Source: Tipula vernalis
Lineage: Eukaryota > Arthropoda > Insecta > Diptera > Tipulidae
Direction of reading: 5' to 3'
Length of the DNA stretch: 64,000 nt
Assembly: GCA_958295665.1 (NCBI GenBank)
Contig: OY282558.1
Span: 65,770,789-65,834,788, forward strand
The notes beneath the pieces were generated by a model, which was not told the DNA's origin, made no database searches, and saw nothing but the letters and a program-made list of their open reading frames with translations. The first letter of the stretch is position 1. Each line of letters starts with the position of its first letter. The translations under genes were made by a program, and so were the position numbers. This document shows positions 1-12,154 of the stretch, one piece after another.

Positions 1-614
1 CTGACTCTCATCTCTTATCAAGATGGCAGATCAGTTCAACATCCACATTTTATGGGTGCCAGGACATTTCGTAAGTACAGGGAATATAAACGCCATGAAC
101 TGGCTTGACGTGGTACAACGGCTGCTTCAGGAAGAAGCTAAAAAGCTGACGAATGACAGATGGTCAAGTTTCACCTCTTGCGTAATAACTCGGCAGGTCT
201 GGCCAAAGTTGGACTTGGCGAGATCCAAACAGCTCATCTCACTTCAGTGAAGTCAGATCAGTGTGGCTGTTGGAGTGATTACGGAGCACTGTCTCATAGG
301 GAGGCATGCGAGTAGACTTGGTATCACATGACTACTGTCGTAGTTGCGAGGACGAAGAGGAGGAAGAGACAGTACTTTATCTTCTTTGCACCTGCCCTTG
401 TCTGGCACGAAACAGACTAAAGTTTCTAGGTGCACCCCTCTTCAATGACCTGACGGACCTCTGTAGGATGGACGTCAGGAGTATCCAGCGCTTTGTTAAC
501 AGCCCAAAATGGTTCCAATGAGTTGGAGGAAACAATTATACGTGGTATGGCTACGGACCATTTTTGTGTCTATGCCTGGTCCTAGTGGCCGCCACCCAAA
601 CCTAACCTAACCTA
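1..614 (+). mobile_element. 3' end of a LOA-type non-LTR retrotransposon (copy 1)
   Basis: This is the tail of a non-LTR retrotransposon that enters from the left edge of the window. Positions 22-600 align almost base for base with the end of the larger copy at 42619-43265. What remains is the end of the RNase H domain (a WVPGHF block, the usual last RNase H motif) and the C-terminal Cys-His region (C-R-S-C near 343, then H/C residues to 400). Compared with the second copy it lacks about 70 bases near position 120 and has several frame breaks, so it is dead. It ends in a short run of CCTAA units at 597-614 rather than poly(A). Family assignment to the LOA clade rests on the RNase H plus C-terminal Cys layout and is fairly firm at superfamily level. 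Confidence 0.8.
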
Positions 615-615
615 G

Positions 616-1679
616 GCATGTGGAGCGATATTGACGAAATTTGGAGAACGTGCTTTTTATCAACGCGAATATGTTTTGCAACCATAATTGCGAAAATTGT
701 TGGTTTTACTCAGTCAGAATTTAAGGTATCTCGTCGAAGTGAACCTTAAATTAATATGGAAGAATGGTTTTGAAAAGTTGGAGGAGTTGTTACATGTAAT
801 GGATCGACAAGTCGATTATGAAAAATGTAGCACGGCGAATTTAAGAAGATCCGTGTTCAAAACGCACGTTTGTACTTAATTGGACATTCGAATGGAAATG
901 GCAACAATGGGTCTTCAAAGTGCGTTAGATTGGGGACAAAATGGTAATTAGTTCATATCTAACGATTTCCTATCAAAATATGGTAGAAAGAATTGTTCGT
1001 TTTATTTTAATGGTGCGCTAACTTGAACAAAAATTTCTTGCAACGTTAATAAAAAAAAAATTGGTTGATGAGTCCAAACGTTAAAATTGATTAGTGATGA
1101 GGATGACTAATCCGAGCCTAACGATGAACAAATTATTCTGTTCGCCATTTTTGTACAAATTAAAATTTCAAAACCATCAAAAGAAATTTTCTAAAAAAGC
1201 TTTATCTGATCCAGAGCTTACAAAAGGTCTAGCAAAATTTGATGGCAAGACAAAGTAACTCCTTTCTATGGAAAGCTTGGGATCCTTTAGACTTTAGATA
1301 AAATGACTTTTATGACCAAATTTCTTATTTTCGATCTTTTTAAAATTACCTAATAGTGAAATCAATCTAGTTTAACTGCCTTGACTGAATTTAATGCAAA
1401 ACCGTTGCATTCTATAAAATAACCAAATAAAACATATTCCAACTGGAAACACCACATTTAGGAATATACATGTAGAATCCAATTAGAATTTGCATGTGAA
1501 TGTATATGCACCTCCAATTGGAAATATGTTTATTTCCTAAAAAGGTTTTAACCTAAAAAAAATACCTATGGATTACCAAACGATAGAAAGTGGCTCCAAT
1601 ACTGGGCCCAATTATTTCCTACCAAAATAAGGTAAAAATTGTTCAATTTTTTTAATGATGTAGCTAAGCTTAATTCTCC
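616..1679. other. AT-rich intergenic DNA, no gene recognised
   Basis: No convincing coding region. A 63-codon open frame at 688-879 resembles nothing I recognise and is followed by stops in all frames. The stretch could be decayed transposon DNA. Confidence 0.4.
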
Positions 1680-1683
1680 CTAT

Positions 1684-2140
1684 TGTGACGGTGACACCTA
1701 GTGTTTAATAAAAGAAGTTAAATGAATAGCTCAATGTTTACTGTACTAAAATGGAATTTTCCATGATAAAAATTGTTACGTAATGTTTCTACGCTATTCT
1801 AACTGGAAAAGTCATGAACTTTCGAGAAATTTGGTTTGTGTATATAAAAAGGCGAAGGAGATCGAATTGGATTAGTAGTAATATTTGGAAAGCGATAGTG
1901 TAAAGATTAAAAGGAATTAAAAAGTGATTTAAAAAGCGTTCTAGTGTAAAATAAAAAGTAAAAGTGAACAGTAAAATTTGAGAATAATTTATATAAAGTG
2001 ATTTTGTGAATTTTTATTGATAAACTGTATTGTAATAAATTTTTTGGAATAAATAAATTCGTTGGAGATAAATTAAATTGATTTTGCATTATTCACAATC
2101 CAGTGATACGAACCTTGAGTGACAAGGCGAAAACGTAACA
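1684..2140 (+). mobile_element. Solo LTR (457 bp) with CTAT target duplication
   Basis: The segment begins TGTGACGG and ends CGTAACA, giving the TG...CA ends with a TGT/ACA inverted terminus expected of an LTR. It is flanked on both sides by CTAT (1680-1683 and 2141-2144), a 4-bp target duplication typical of Ty3/gypsy integration. Inside are a TATA-like box (TATATAAAAAGG near 1849) and AATAAA signals near 2035-2055, in the order promoter then polyadenylation. There is no internal region, so this is a solo LTR left by recombination between two LTRs. The plus orientation follows from the TATA to AATAAA order. Confidence 0.85.
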
Positions 2141-2524
2141 CTATACACAACCTTGAAAATCATCAAGTACTAATTTATTAAAATATTAAAGCATACACTT
2201 TCAAAACTGAAGTAAATTAAAGCATTTACTTGTTTTTATTCACTCCACCAAGATTACGATGCTTATAAATTTGCAAATAGGTGTATTGGTTTGTGTTAAA
2301 CTATGTTAATTGTAAATTTGAAAATTTCAGTTAAAACACCTACGCGTTTTTAGCCAAAAAGGGGTTTTTAAGAAACCTATCTTTAGAGGTATCAAGAACT
2401 GCAAACGGAGTATAATTACAGATGTTGGGTTTTTTTGGCTAAGAAAGCCATCCCAGTATTTTTATAAACCAAATGAAAAATTTAAGACATAAAAAACGAC
2501 ATACCTACATAATTAATAATTTGA

Positions 2525-2560
2525 TAATACGGTGCGCTTATATTTTATTAACCCAAAAAT
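2525..2560 (-). terminator. 3' end / poly(A) region of paralogue 1
   Basis: On the minus strand this reads AATAAAATATAAGCGCACCG, a polyadenylation signal followed by a block shared with paralogue 4 (near 62638-62658) and, more loosely, with paralogues 2 and 3. It lies about 60 bp beyond the stop codon of paralogue 1 and shows that the duplicated unit includes the 3' UTR. Confidence 0.55.
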
Positions 2561-2601
2561 ATTGCATTAACAATTTCATAGTGACAACAATTTTAATATC
2601 T

Positions 2602-3344
2602 TTATTGTTCAACTGGCAAAAACTCAAATTGAAAGCCCAGTCCAAATTTGAATTTTTCGAATCCGGGTATACCTTGTGAAAACAATCCGTACATTCTCCA
2701 TGGCAAAATTGGCATTGTTGGTGGCACATCTTGTATAATAGTTAATTTACCCGGTTCTACTTCCCATTTATCCTAAATAAAATGAGCAAAATTAAAAACA
2801 AAAAAAAAAAAAAAACGAAATCATTTTCGAAATCTGGAGTTTGAGGCACACGCATAATAAACATAATTACCCCGATTTTTGTTGGACACACGTCCAAAGT
2901 AAATAATTTGGTTGCATTATACCAGAAACGTTGTGGACTGGTAAATTCGAGGCATATATTTGGTACAGCCATTGAAAGTGCAGCATCGTTCCAGGTGGCT
3001 CTTTCGTAAATTTGTGTTCGAATACTCAATGACAAGGGTAATTTGCGATCCATTGATTTTTTGGCTTCTAAATAACCACCTATCTGGACGGTGTTATCAT
3101 CGATTTGTTCCAAAATTAAATTGTCAAGCGAAAAATACTCCGTAATGAATGGAATTGACTTGTCAATGTACGGCAAAATAGTATCTTCCACCATTACGCG
3201 ATATAGCTTTGACTACAAATAAAATAAAATTTGCTTAATTTAGTTCATCAGACGATTTTTTTAATTTTCTGATTACACGCAACTTACGTCAATTATTTGA
3301 AATAAATTCGCAGAAATCATCATCAGAATTAGTAGAAGTTTCAT
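2602..3344 (-). CDS. Small secreted DUF1091/MD-2-like protein, paralogue 1 (three exons)
   Basis: Exons read on the minus strand: 3344-3288 (19 codons), 3212-2871 (114 codons), 2772-2602 (56 codons plus TAA); total 189 residues. Both introns (75 and 98 bp) are GT-AG and phase 0. Exon 1 is a hydrophobic signal peptide beginning MKLLLILMM. Exon 2 begins SKLYRVMVED and carries two cysteines (C-L-E-F and D-V-C-P) about 27 residues apart, followed by G; exon 3 begins DKWEVEP and ends FEFLPVEQ. The C-x-F ... CPxxxG ... layout with a late LP-W-R-x-Y block fits the fly DUF1091 family, which is thought to adopt an MD-2-like lipid-binding fold; that family call is from memory and not tested. The exon count, phases and lengths are the same in three other copies in this window, which makes the gene model strong. 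No frame damage is visible, so it is probably functional. Ligand and tissue are unknown. Confidence 0.85.
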
Positions 3345-3745
3345 TGCTTTAAGCCTTTCGCGTTCAATTTCAGTTCAGAGCACAATTATGAATGAGCTCA
3401 CACAACTAGAGCGTATTGATTTTATTGATATGGAAATTGAATGTACGTTGCATGAACTGATTGTATCTGTATGCCAATTTAGAAATTTATTAATTTTATT
3501 TTAAATTATGTATCAAAGAGTGATTTAATCGCCTATTTTACAACTTAATCAGTTTTATTGTTCATCCAACGTGACACACGGCAAAATATGATAATTATAT
3601 ATTTAACAAAACTCATTAATTAAAGTTTTCAAAACATTTTTATAATTAGACAAACAATCGGCAAATTGACATAATTCCATTCGACTAAATTTCGATTTTG
3701 ATCTAAATTGAGAACAAAATGAAATCACGTGAATCGAAAATCCTT
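3345..3745 (-). promoter_or_regulatory. Promoter and conserved upstream module of paralogue 1
   Basis: Immediately upstream of the start codon, 3345-3440 matches the same interval of paralogues 2-4, including the GGTTCAGAGCACAATT-like block and a TTTTATTGAT element near 3418-3428 that reads as an A-rich TATA-like box on the minus strand. Further upstream is the distal module: CCAACGTGACA near 3567, ATAATTATATATTT near 3590, ATTAAAGTTTTCAAAAC near 3617 and ATTTTGATCTAAATT near 3695. The distal module recurs six more times in the window. Confidence 0.65.
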
Positions 3746-3759
3746 ATATGAATATTATT

Positions 3760-4745
3760 AGCCAAAATTAGGGGCTTTCAACAGCCTAGGGTTAGAAAAC
3801 TTTTTTTTTCGGTTTTTGCTTATACATTTGAAATAGCGTTTAAAGCAATAACGAACTAGACTTGAAACTTCGAGTTTATCAGAAATGAAAATTTTTTAGG
3901 AAATTTCGAAACTGGTTATTTCTATATACTTTGTATTGGTACCCAAGCAGAATGTTCTGTTTTTTTCAAATCTCTTAATAGGAAAATGGTGCACCATTCA
4001 GCACTCACTCGGCTACCTCACCGTACACGTCTGGAGGCACCAATATCCAAATTCTTGAACAACGGTACTTTCCATTACTATTATAGCTCACCATACACAT
4101 ACTCAACGTTTTTTCCTTTACTGTATTTAATACGTCAAACAATAAATTTATACCAGGCGGTATAAAGGGGTTTCTCCTTTTGCACAGTCATTTGCAAAAC
4201 TTGCAAATAAATGTATTTATATGTTTTTACTTCTATTTCTTAAAACAAGTTTTCCTCATGCCGCATCCTCAAAAACTGTAGTCACTAATTTTTATGGTAA
4301 TTTCGCAACAGAAGGCATTACTGAAAAAAAGCCAAACCGTTCGTTGAGGCTACTCGATCGTATCTTCCGTTTTAATTTTCCTTCTCCATGTCGTAAAATT
4401 CTGTATTCGCTACTGCAAATAATTGAATAGTAAATTGAAAGGAACTTTTGCACAAACAGAAGGTAATAAATATTATTTCCGTTATGGCCCCATCAAACAC
4501 CACTCAACGTTTTGCCGTAAATCTAAAATATTTTTGGTTGAGCCAAATATCAAAATAAATATATAACAATGGGCCCTAAGGCCAAATGCTTGTAATTGTC
4601 TTGAAAAATTATGATAGATCATTAATAAGGACGGACATATAAAGTGTTTTATTTGTTTTAGTGTAAAAATCTCGTTATTATGAATTAATTTAATTCATAA
4701 TGGAATAATGCAAATCGTTTCAGTTTATTTACTCTTACAGTAGAA
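3760..4745. other. Intergenic stretch, nothing firm
   Basis: AT-rich DNA with short open frames only. The phrase CTCAACGTTTT occurs twice (near 4098 and 4502), which may mark a decayed repeat, but I cannot define an element. Confidence 0.3.
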
Positions 4746-4752
4746 AGGAAGC

Positions 4753-4958
4753 GGTCACCAAAACGTCCTATATGTTATGCTGTTATAAGGCCTTAACTCT
4801 TCGAGAAATATTTACTTTTTCAAAAAGTGGGGGATTAAGGCCTTTATCAAACTTGGCTGTAATAATTAATTTAATCCCCACTTTTTCCTAAATTCAAATA
4901 TTTCTAAAATAGCTAAGTCCTTGTGACAGCTTCGAATGTAGGACATTTTGGCGTCTCA
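4753..4958. mobile_element. Foldback MITE of about 205 bp
   Basis: The two halves form an imperfect inverted repeat almost to the centre. The left arm (4753-4838) and the reverse complement of the right arm (4870-4958) share CCAAAA-GTCCTA, an AAGG-CTTA block, AGAAATATTT-A-TTT and AAAAAGTGGGGGATTAA. No coding sequence. A non-autonomous inverted-repeat DNA element is the best reading; the superfamily is not clear because no target duplication stands out. Confidence 0.7.
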
Positions 4959-4989
4959 ATTTATTATTATTTTTAAACCTCTTTATTTA

Positions 4990-6850
4990 GTTATATCGTA
5001 ATAACGAATACTGAATGTGTTTTAACGCGCTCTACCTACACGGCACCACTAAAAGCATAGGACACTCCCAACGTTACGCACCGCTGCCACAGTCAGTACT
5101 ACCCCTCTACTGAAAATGCGCAGGCCGCACTACTGCTCGGCCCACTCTAGTACAACTAGGCAATAAATTGATTGTAGGAACAGATCGATCGATCGGATGG
5201 AGGAACAATCGGAGACGTTGGCTGCCAAGCATCGAGAAATTCAGCGGTTCCGCTTAAGTCGATCTATTGAGACATTGACTTTCCGATTTTTAACTTTCAC
5301 TTTAAAAAACTTTCCACAGCGACGCAATACCTGAAAAGGTCCTTCATAAGGTGATTAAAGTGAACTGCACACGGCATCAGTTCTTATATGAAAACATTAC
5401 TACACCTATATCTAGCTCCTTAAAAATAATTGGTTTACTCCTGTTTGAAGTAGGTGGAATAATGAAATCTCATAACAATCCCTAACTACACCGTCGGCAA
5501 AACTTTCATTCAGTCCAGTCGATCGTGGCGTATTATCGCATCTTTCTTGTTCGTTTCCTCTTAAAACCCAATAACCTCGAAATCTCTCCGAAAATTCAAT
5601 CTCTCCGATTCAACCACTGAATAGAGCAAATCCAACAGTGTTTGATCTAATGACGGGCAGGAGAGTTGCTTCAGTCCAACACGTAAACCGGTCGTAAGTA
5701 AATTTATTTCATCAAATCTTTTTGGTACTACTGGAGTATGATCCAACGGTGACTTCACCGCCCAAAGTTTAACATCCTTCTTAATAGATTGCCAAATGTA
5801 CTAACGCCCATTATTAACTTAATTGTGGCTCTGATACCCGGATGCGATACATCATGCACACTATCTGGCGGCATGACGTTCGATGCTCTTGAAAAAAAAT
5901 CCCAGCAGCTTAAATTGTCTTTCAATCAGTTGCTGAATCACGCAATGTCGGATGCAATGTTGTTGCTCCATAATGTAGTACTCCTGTCACTCGATTTTCT
6001 GCCTATCATTCTTTTTGGAGCCCTTGAGGAACATTGAGCACAATATTTGGTTACCTGCTGCGTTTGGCACAAACCGATGGTAGAAATGTATCATTCCAAC
6101 AAACCTAGGAATTTAATCTCGTGTTTGGCCAAAACACATTTCTCTGCGTTCATCTCCAACCCATATTTTGCAAAACATGCGAAAACTTTCTCTATATGGA
6201 CTGTATGTCCCTCGAGACTTCCCGAGGCTATAAGTACGTCGTCATTATATGGAAATGTGAAATTTAGACCATCCAACACCGTGCGCTTAACGTCTGGTAT
6301 GTTTAGGCTACGTTTCGAAACCCGAAAGTCATACAAGAAAGGTTTACAAATTGTTGTCTTTAGGATATGTGAAATCCTGTAAATGTGGAATAGAATAAAT
6401 GTCTAATATAGTATTTGCATTTAATGACCGGTAATCGCCGCAAGACCTCCCCTTTGCATTTTTATTCTGCGCTAGGTGGAAATTATTTGACCATGGTCCC
6501 TTGTCCGGGAGCAATACCCCATAATTTCATTAAATGTTCTAACTCTCTTTAGCGGCCACTGTTGACAGTCTACAAACTTTAGCTATTACTGGGGGACCTT
6601 TCGTTACTATATGATGCGTAAGTTGGTGTTTCGCCGGCTTCAGTACTGAATATTCGACGGTTATTTCTTTAAATTTTTCGAACAGAGTTGTAACTGGATC
6701 TATTAGGCGACCATTGGCGATATCGACGGGCAAGCGAATTGTTTAAGAAAGTCTGCATCTGTGATTCTATGATTTCAGTTGAAACTTCCGCTATAATAAA
6801 CTTCCAGGTAAACGTTCGACGAAGCCCAAAATGAAGGTTCAGTATTGATG
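4990..6850 (-). mobile_element. Decayed CsRn1-like Ty3/gypsy retrotransposon
   Basis: On the minus strand, fragments of pol occur in order. Positions 6733-6539 hold the protease-RT linker with the H-H-I-V-T-K-G-P-P-V signature typical of CsRn1-type gypsy elements. Positions 6336-6091 hold the RT block after the catalytic box, where the expected Y-x-D-D reads Y-N-D-D; FLG follows. Near 5890-5980 there is an RNase H remnant (FKLLGFFFKSIERH), and 5758-5690 begins with a KSPLD integrase C-terminal remnant. Stops, frameshifts and missing blocks (RT fingers, most of RNase H and integrase) mean it is dead. The 5000-5220 stretch is where the 3' LTR would be, but I cannot prove its ends. The BEL/Pao element to the right starts abruptly at about 6950, so one probably truncated the other. 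Confidence 0.7.
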
Positions 6851-6950
6851 AATCATACGTGCGAATGGCTGTATTGGCCTATTTGAAAAATCGAGTATAG
6901 TACCAGCAATATTTAATATTGTGAGATATACACTAGGGTCTGTTTCATGA

Positions 6951-9900
6951 TCGGAACCATTCCTCATTGAGCAACGGTATAGGGAATTCTGCGACACGCA
7001 AGACAAGATCGAGGCCGTATGTGCCGAGAATGAATTGGAACAACAATTTGGAAATCGGGAGCAGAGTGAGGAATATTATTTCATAGCAAGTTCAAATCTC
7101 AAAACTCTATTGAGACGAATTACCATGACGACTCCAATGCAGGATGCCAAGGCAACTCCAGTCGATGCTACCACACCACAGCAGCCAGTCGAAATTCAGT
7201 TACCACGCATCAAAGTGCCTGTATTCGATGGCAATTATGGAAATTGGACGGAATTCGAAAGTTTGTTCACTGATTTGATCGACAAAAATCCAAGATTGAC
7301 TGATTCACAGAAGCTCCATTACCTGAAAGCAAACTTAACTGGTGAAGCTGCTACCCTATTGAGAACGGTACAAATCAGCGATGCTAACTACAACGAGGCA
7401 TGGAAGATCCTCACCGATCGGTACAAACATCGACGTTTCATCATCGACAATCACATCCGTCGATTTCGAAATATGCCCGCGTCCACTCATGAATCCGCAA
7501 TCGGATTGAGAAACATCATAGACATCTCCAGAGACACAATTCGAAGTCTGAAAGTTCTGGCAGTTCCGGTGGCCACATGGGATATCATCCTCGTCAATAT
7601 TATCGTCGACAAACTTGATACAGAAACTCATCGTCAATGGGAATTGACACTAACTCGAGTGCAGTATCCCACATATCAACAGCTGATGGATTTCTTGGAG
7701 GCTCGATGGCAATCGTTGGAAATGATTTCCATGTACAAATCAAATTCGTCAAAGCCCATCGCTTCATCAATGCGCCGGGGAAACGAACCAACAAGATATC
7801 GTTCACCATCAACAGTTCAACTTTCGTCATCACGCCCGAGCTCGAAGCATGAATCTTCCATGCAACCATCACATTCGTTCGTCGCTACATCGACTTCAAT
7901 CACATCGACGAATTGCCCATTCTGCAATGAGGAGCACAGTGCGTTCCAATGCAGCCAATTTAAATCATTAACGTTCGATCAGAAATCAAAAAAGATTCGT
8001 GAAAAGAATCTATGTTACAACTGTCTGCGGAAGGGACATCGTAGCGCAGAATGTCGGTCAAGTTCCTGTCAAGTCTGCAACCGCAGACACCACACCCTAT
8101 TACACATATCGGATGGGTCAAGTCGAGACTCAGGCACCAACACGAGTAAAACACCGGCTAACACTTCGCCAATCACCAATCACTCAAATAACGCCAGTTC
8201 CAATCATACCACATCGCCACTGACAGATGTTTTACTCGCAACAGCAGTTGGAATCGTCGCAAACGGAAACCAAGAATTCACCATTCGTGCCCTGCTTGAT
8301 TCTGGATCACAAGTGAATCTCATCTCGGAAAACGCCATAACTCGAATTGGCCTACAACGAAAGCCAGCTTCGATTTCAATTAACGGAATCGGGGCCAGGG
8401 AAGCAGCCAAATCACAATCGATCGTCGAATTTGTCCTTAAATCACGTGTTGATCCGAGATTCTCAATTTCCATCACAGCAGTAGTCGTCGAAAGGATAAC
8501 TGGCATATTGCCATCGCAACATATCGAGTCACAACAGTGGACACATTTAAATCAACTCCAATTGGCTGATCCTCACTTCAATCGACCTCACAAAATCGAC
8601 GTGCTGCTGGGGGCTGATGTCCTCGGAATGCTTCATATGGATGGATGCATAAAATCTCTCAACGGTTCCCCATTCGCACAAGAAACCAGACTGGGACATA
8701 TTTTGTTTGGTAGATTCGATCGCAACACAATTACACACTCTTTAAGTACGACTGCAATCATCGAGAACTACACCAACGTCGACAACATTTTGAAGTCATT
8801 TTGGGAGATTGAAAACGTGCCAGCATCCCGAGAACTTACTGCAGATGAAATTCAATGTGAAAGGCATTTCCAATCAACGCACTCCAGAACCAAGGAGGGA
8901 AGATATATCGTGCAACTCCCTTTTGTTGATCAGCCAGTGCCACTCGGAACATCTCGAGAAGGCGCGATCGTGAGGTTGAAGCACATGGAGCACCGATTCT
9001 CGACGAATCCGCAGTTACGCATCGCATATCGAGAATTCATGCAAATCTATTCTGAGCAGAATCACATGGAGGCAGTGCCATCCGACGACGGAAAGCCGAC
9101 AAATCAAATGTGTTATCTTCCACACCATGGCGTGATACAGGGTTCGAGTTCCAAGCCAAAATTACGCGTGGTCTTTGATGCCTCACACAAGACGACTTCT
9201 GGAGTTTCACTCAATCAAAACCTTCGCATCGGTCCTAAGCTTCAACAGAATCTATTCAACATCCTCACTCGATTTCGACAACACAGATACGTATTTATCG
9301 CAGATATTCGACAAATGTATCGACAGATTCTGGTGGCCCCTGAGCACCAAGATTATCAACGGATTGTTTGGAGAACAACGCCTGAGGACCCAATTCAAGA
9401 TTATCGTCTGCGCACAGTAACCTATGGTACCAGCTGTGCTCCGTATTTGGCTATACGTACGATCCACCAATTGGCACGAGACGAATCCAAGCAATTTCCC
9501 ATCGCTACGAAGGTCGCTCTTACGGACTTCTATGTAGACGACCTGATGACGGGCACAAACACAGTCAAGGAATTGGTTGAAATCCAGCAACAAATGGTGG
9601 CTTTACTTCAGCGAGGCGGTTTCGAGCTTCGAAAATGGTCTTCAAATTGCCAAACCCTATTGGATCAAGTGTCATCAGAATACCATGAACATCGGCCATT
9701 GCGGGAGTTAAAGTGGGAAGAGTCGGTCAAGGCGCTTGGTTTACATTGGGCACCCTCGGGAGATTATTTTGCATTTCAAATCAAGGACTTTCCAGAATTT
9801 CCGGTGATCACCAAACGAATCATCCTCTCAGAGGCTTCAAGGATTTTCGACCCGCTCGGCTGGTTGTCCCCTACTGTTGTCATCGCAAAGATAATCTTTC

Positions 9901-12126
9901 AGGAGTTATGGGTGCTCGGACTATCGTGGGACGAGTCAGTACCGAAATCAGTTGCCGAAAGATGGTCAAGATATCGAAAGAATCTGAAATCGTTGGAATC
10001 AATTAAAATCACTCGTTGGATGGATTATCAACCATGTCGCAGCAATCTTCAAATCCACGGTTTCAGTGATGCCTCCATGAAGGCATATGCTGCGGTCGTA
10101 TATGCTCGCACCACGTCGACAGACGGATCAATAAAAGTCACCATTCTGGCGGCGAAAACCAAGGTCGCCCCACTTAAAGCCATCAGCCTACCGCGATTGG
10201 AACTATGCGCCAGTCTGCTACTGGCCACTCTCATGAACAAGATCGTCCAGTCACTCGACCTCAACGACATACAACAGTTCGCGTGGACCGACTCACAAGT
10301 GGTCCTTGGATGGCTTCGCAGTCCTCCCAGCCGATGGAAAACTTTCGTGGCGAATCGCGTTTCGCAAATCACCGATCATCTAAAGCCTAGCGAATGGCGT
10401 TACATTGATACTCGACACAACCCCACAGACTGTGCATCTCGCGGCATCGAACCTTCGTTACTTCACGATCATCACATATGGTGGAGAGGTCCTGAATGGC
10501 TGTCGAAACACTCGGACACTTGGCCAACACACAAAATCAACGAATGCTTCACCCCATCGGAAGAATGCAGAATCGTATCCATGGTCGCCACGCAGTTAAA
10601 CGAAACATCAAAGTCTGATGGGATTTACCAACTCCTGAGTCGCTGTTCCACTCTCGAAAAACTACTCAGAGTCACAGCCTATTGTAGACGCTTCATCCAA
10701 CACTTTCGTACTCTCAAATCCGATCACAATGACACTTTCGTCAAGGTTCCTGAGATGAATTGGTCACTCCGCTTTTGGGTTCGATTCGTACAAGGGGTTC
10801 ACTTCGCTGATGAAATCCGACGATGCCAATCCAGAGAAAACCTGCTGAACAAAAGTGTGCTTCGCTCACTTAACCCATTCGCCGATGATGAGGGAATCTT
10901 ACGAGTTGGTGGACGACTAAAACATTCGTTATTGCCGTATCAAAACAAGCATCCGTTAATTCTGCCAAAAAAACAGTCCACTCACTAATTTGATCGTCGC
11001 ACAGGCACATCGAACCACACTTCACGGTGGTCAACAATTAATGTTGGCACATCTTCGAAGCCGTTACTGGATCATCAACGTTAAGAGGTTAGTCCGCACG
11101 CATGTTCGCCATTGCGTGACATGCTTTCGCTATCGCTCAACCACCGGACAGCAACTAATGGCCAACCTTCCATCACCACGCGTCACTCCATCGAGAGCCT
11201 TTCTGCACAGCGGAGTGGATTACGCGGGTCCGGTCTCGATCAAATTAAGCAGAGGCCGTGGCGTAAAATCAACAAAGGGGTATATCTGTTTATTCGTGTG
11301 CCTATCAACAAAGGCGCTCCATCTGGAGATGGTGTCAGATCTCAGCGCAGACGCGTTCATCGCTTCGTTCAGAAGGTTTACCGCTCGAAGAGGTAAAGTC
11401 CAAGCTCTATACAGCGACCGCGGCACCAACTTCATTGGATCCAACCGTCAACTAACGACTCTTCACCAAAACAGCACAAAAAATGTAAATCCTGAGGTCG
11501 CCACAATGTTAGCTCAAGACAACACGGTCTGGTGCTTCAATCCGCCCGCTTCACCACATTTCGGAGGCTTGTGGGAGGCAGGGGTGAAGTCCGTCAAACA
11601 CCACCTTCGAAGAATCATCGGCAATACACTACTCACATTCGAAGAGATGACAACGTTATTGTGCCAAATAGAAGCTTGCCTCAATTCGAGGCCATTGTGC
11701 CCTATGTCAGATGATCCCGAGGACTATACGACACTCACTCCCGGCCACTTTCTCATCGGAGAGCCACCCATCACTATTCCAGAACCATCAGTGCTTGACA
11801 CTCAGTCGAATCGTCTAAAACGATATCGGCAAATACAACAAATATACCAGCAATTCTGGAGGATCTGGTCAACCGAATACTTGTCACGACTGCAGCAACG
11901 TCCCAAATGGCTCAAAACAAACGTTAACTTCACGGTCGGTCAGCTAGTTCTGATAAAAGATGAACTCTGCCCACCATCCAAATGGGCAATGGGCCGAATC
12001 ACTGCTATTCATCCGGGTGCCGATGGTCTTATTCGCACAGTCACGCTGAAATGTCAAGGCAACACACTCACGAGACCGGTAGTAAAATTGTGTCTACTGC
12101 CGATCCCAGACAACATCGATAGCTAA
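6951..12126 (+). CDS. BEL/Pao gag-pol polyprotein, one homopolymer frameshift
   Basis: A single reading frame runs from 6951 (open at its 5' side, no credible ATG) to a stop at 10986-10988 and continues in the +1 frame from about 10970 to 12126. Counting from 7035, domains are: BEL gag (DUF1759) at residues 55-200; two zinc knuckles near 293 and 328; an aspartic protease with DSGSQVNL near 423; RT with ADIRQMYRQI near 757 and the catalytic FYVDDLM near 830; the Pao A17 region; RNase H with FSDAS near 1013. The second frame holds the integrase zinc finger (H...H...CVTC), core acids in GVDYAGP, SDRGTNF and HFGGLWEAGVKS, and the C-terminal DUF5641-type domain. The frame change sits at an A7 run (10966-10973); six As would restore one frame. 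It is otherwise free of stops, which suggests recent activity, but the start of gag and the 5' LTR are missing. Confidence 0.9.
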
Positions 12127-12154
12127 AGGATTAATCCTTTAGGCCGGCCGGCAA

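Noticed and set aside
597..614. CCTAA repeats as telomeric DNA
   Set aside because: Only three units, located at the 3' end of a LOA copy, with a similar tail on the second copy; it is the element's tail.
5789..6382. Plus-strand open frames as genes
   Set aside because: They are antisense to the gypsy pol remnants, whose motifs are clear on the minus strand.
8204..9593. Minus-strand open frames of 60-113 codons under the BEL/Pao gene
   Set aside because: Shadows of a strongly coding plus-strand frame.
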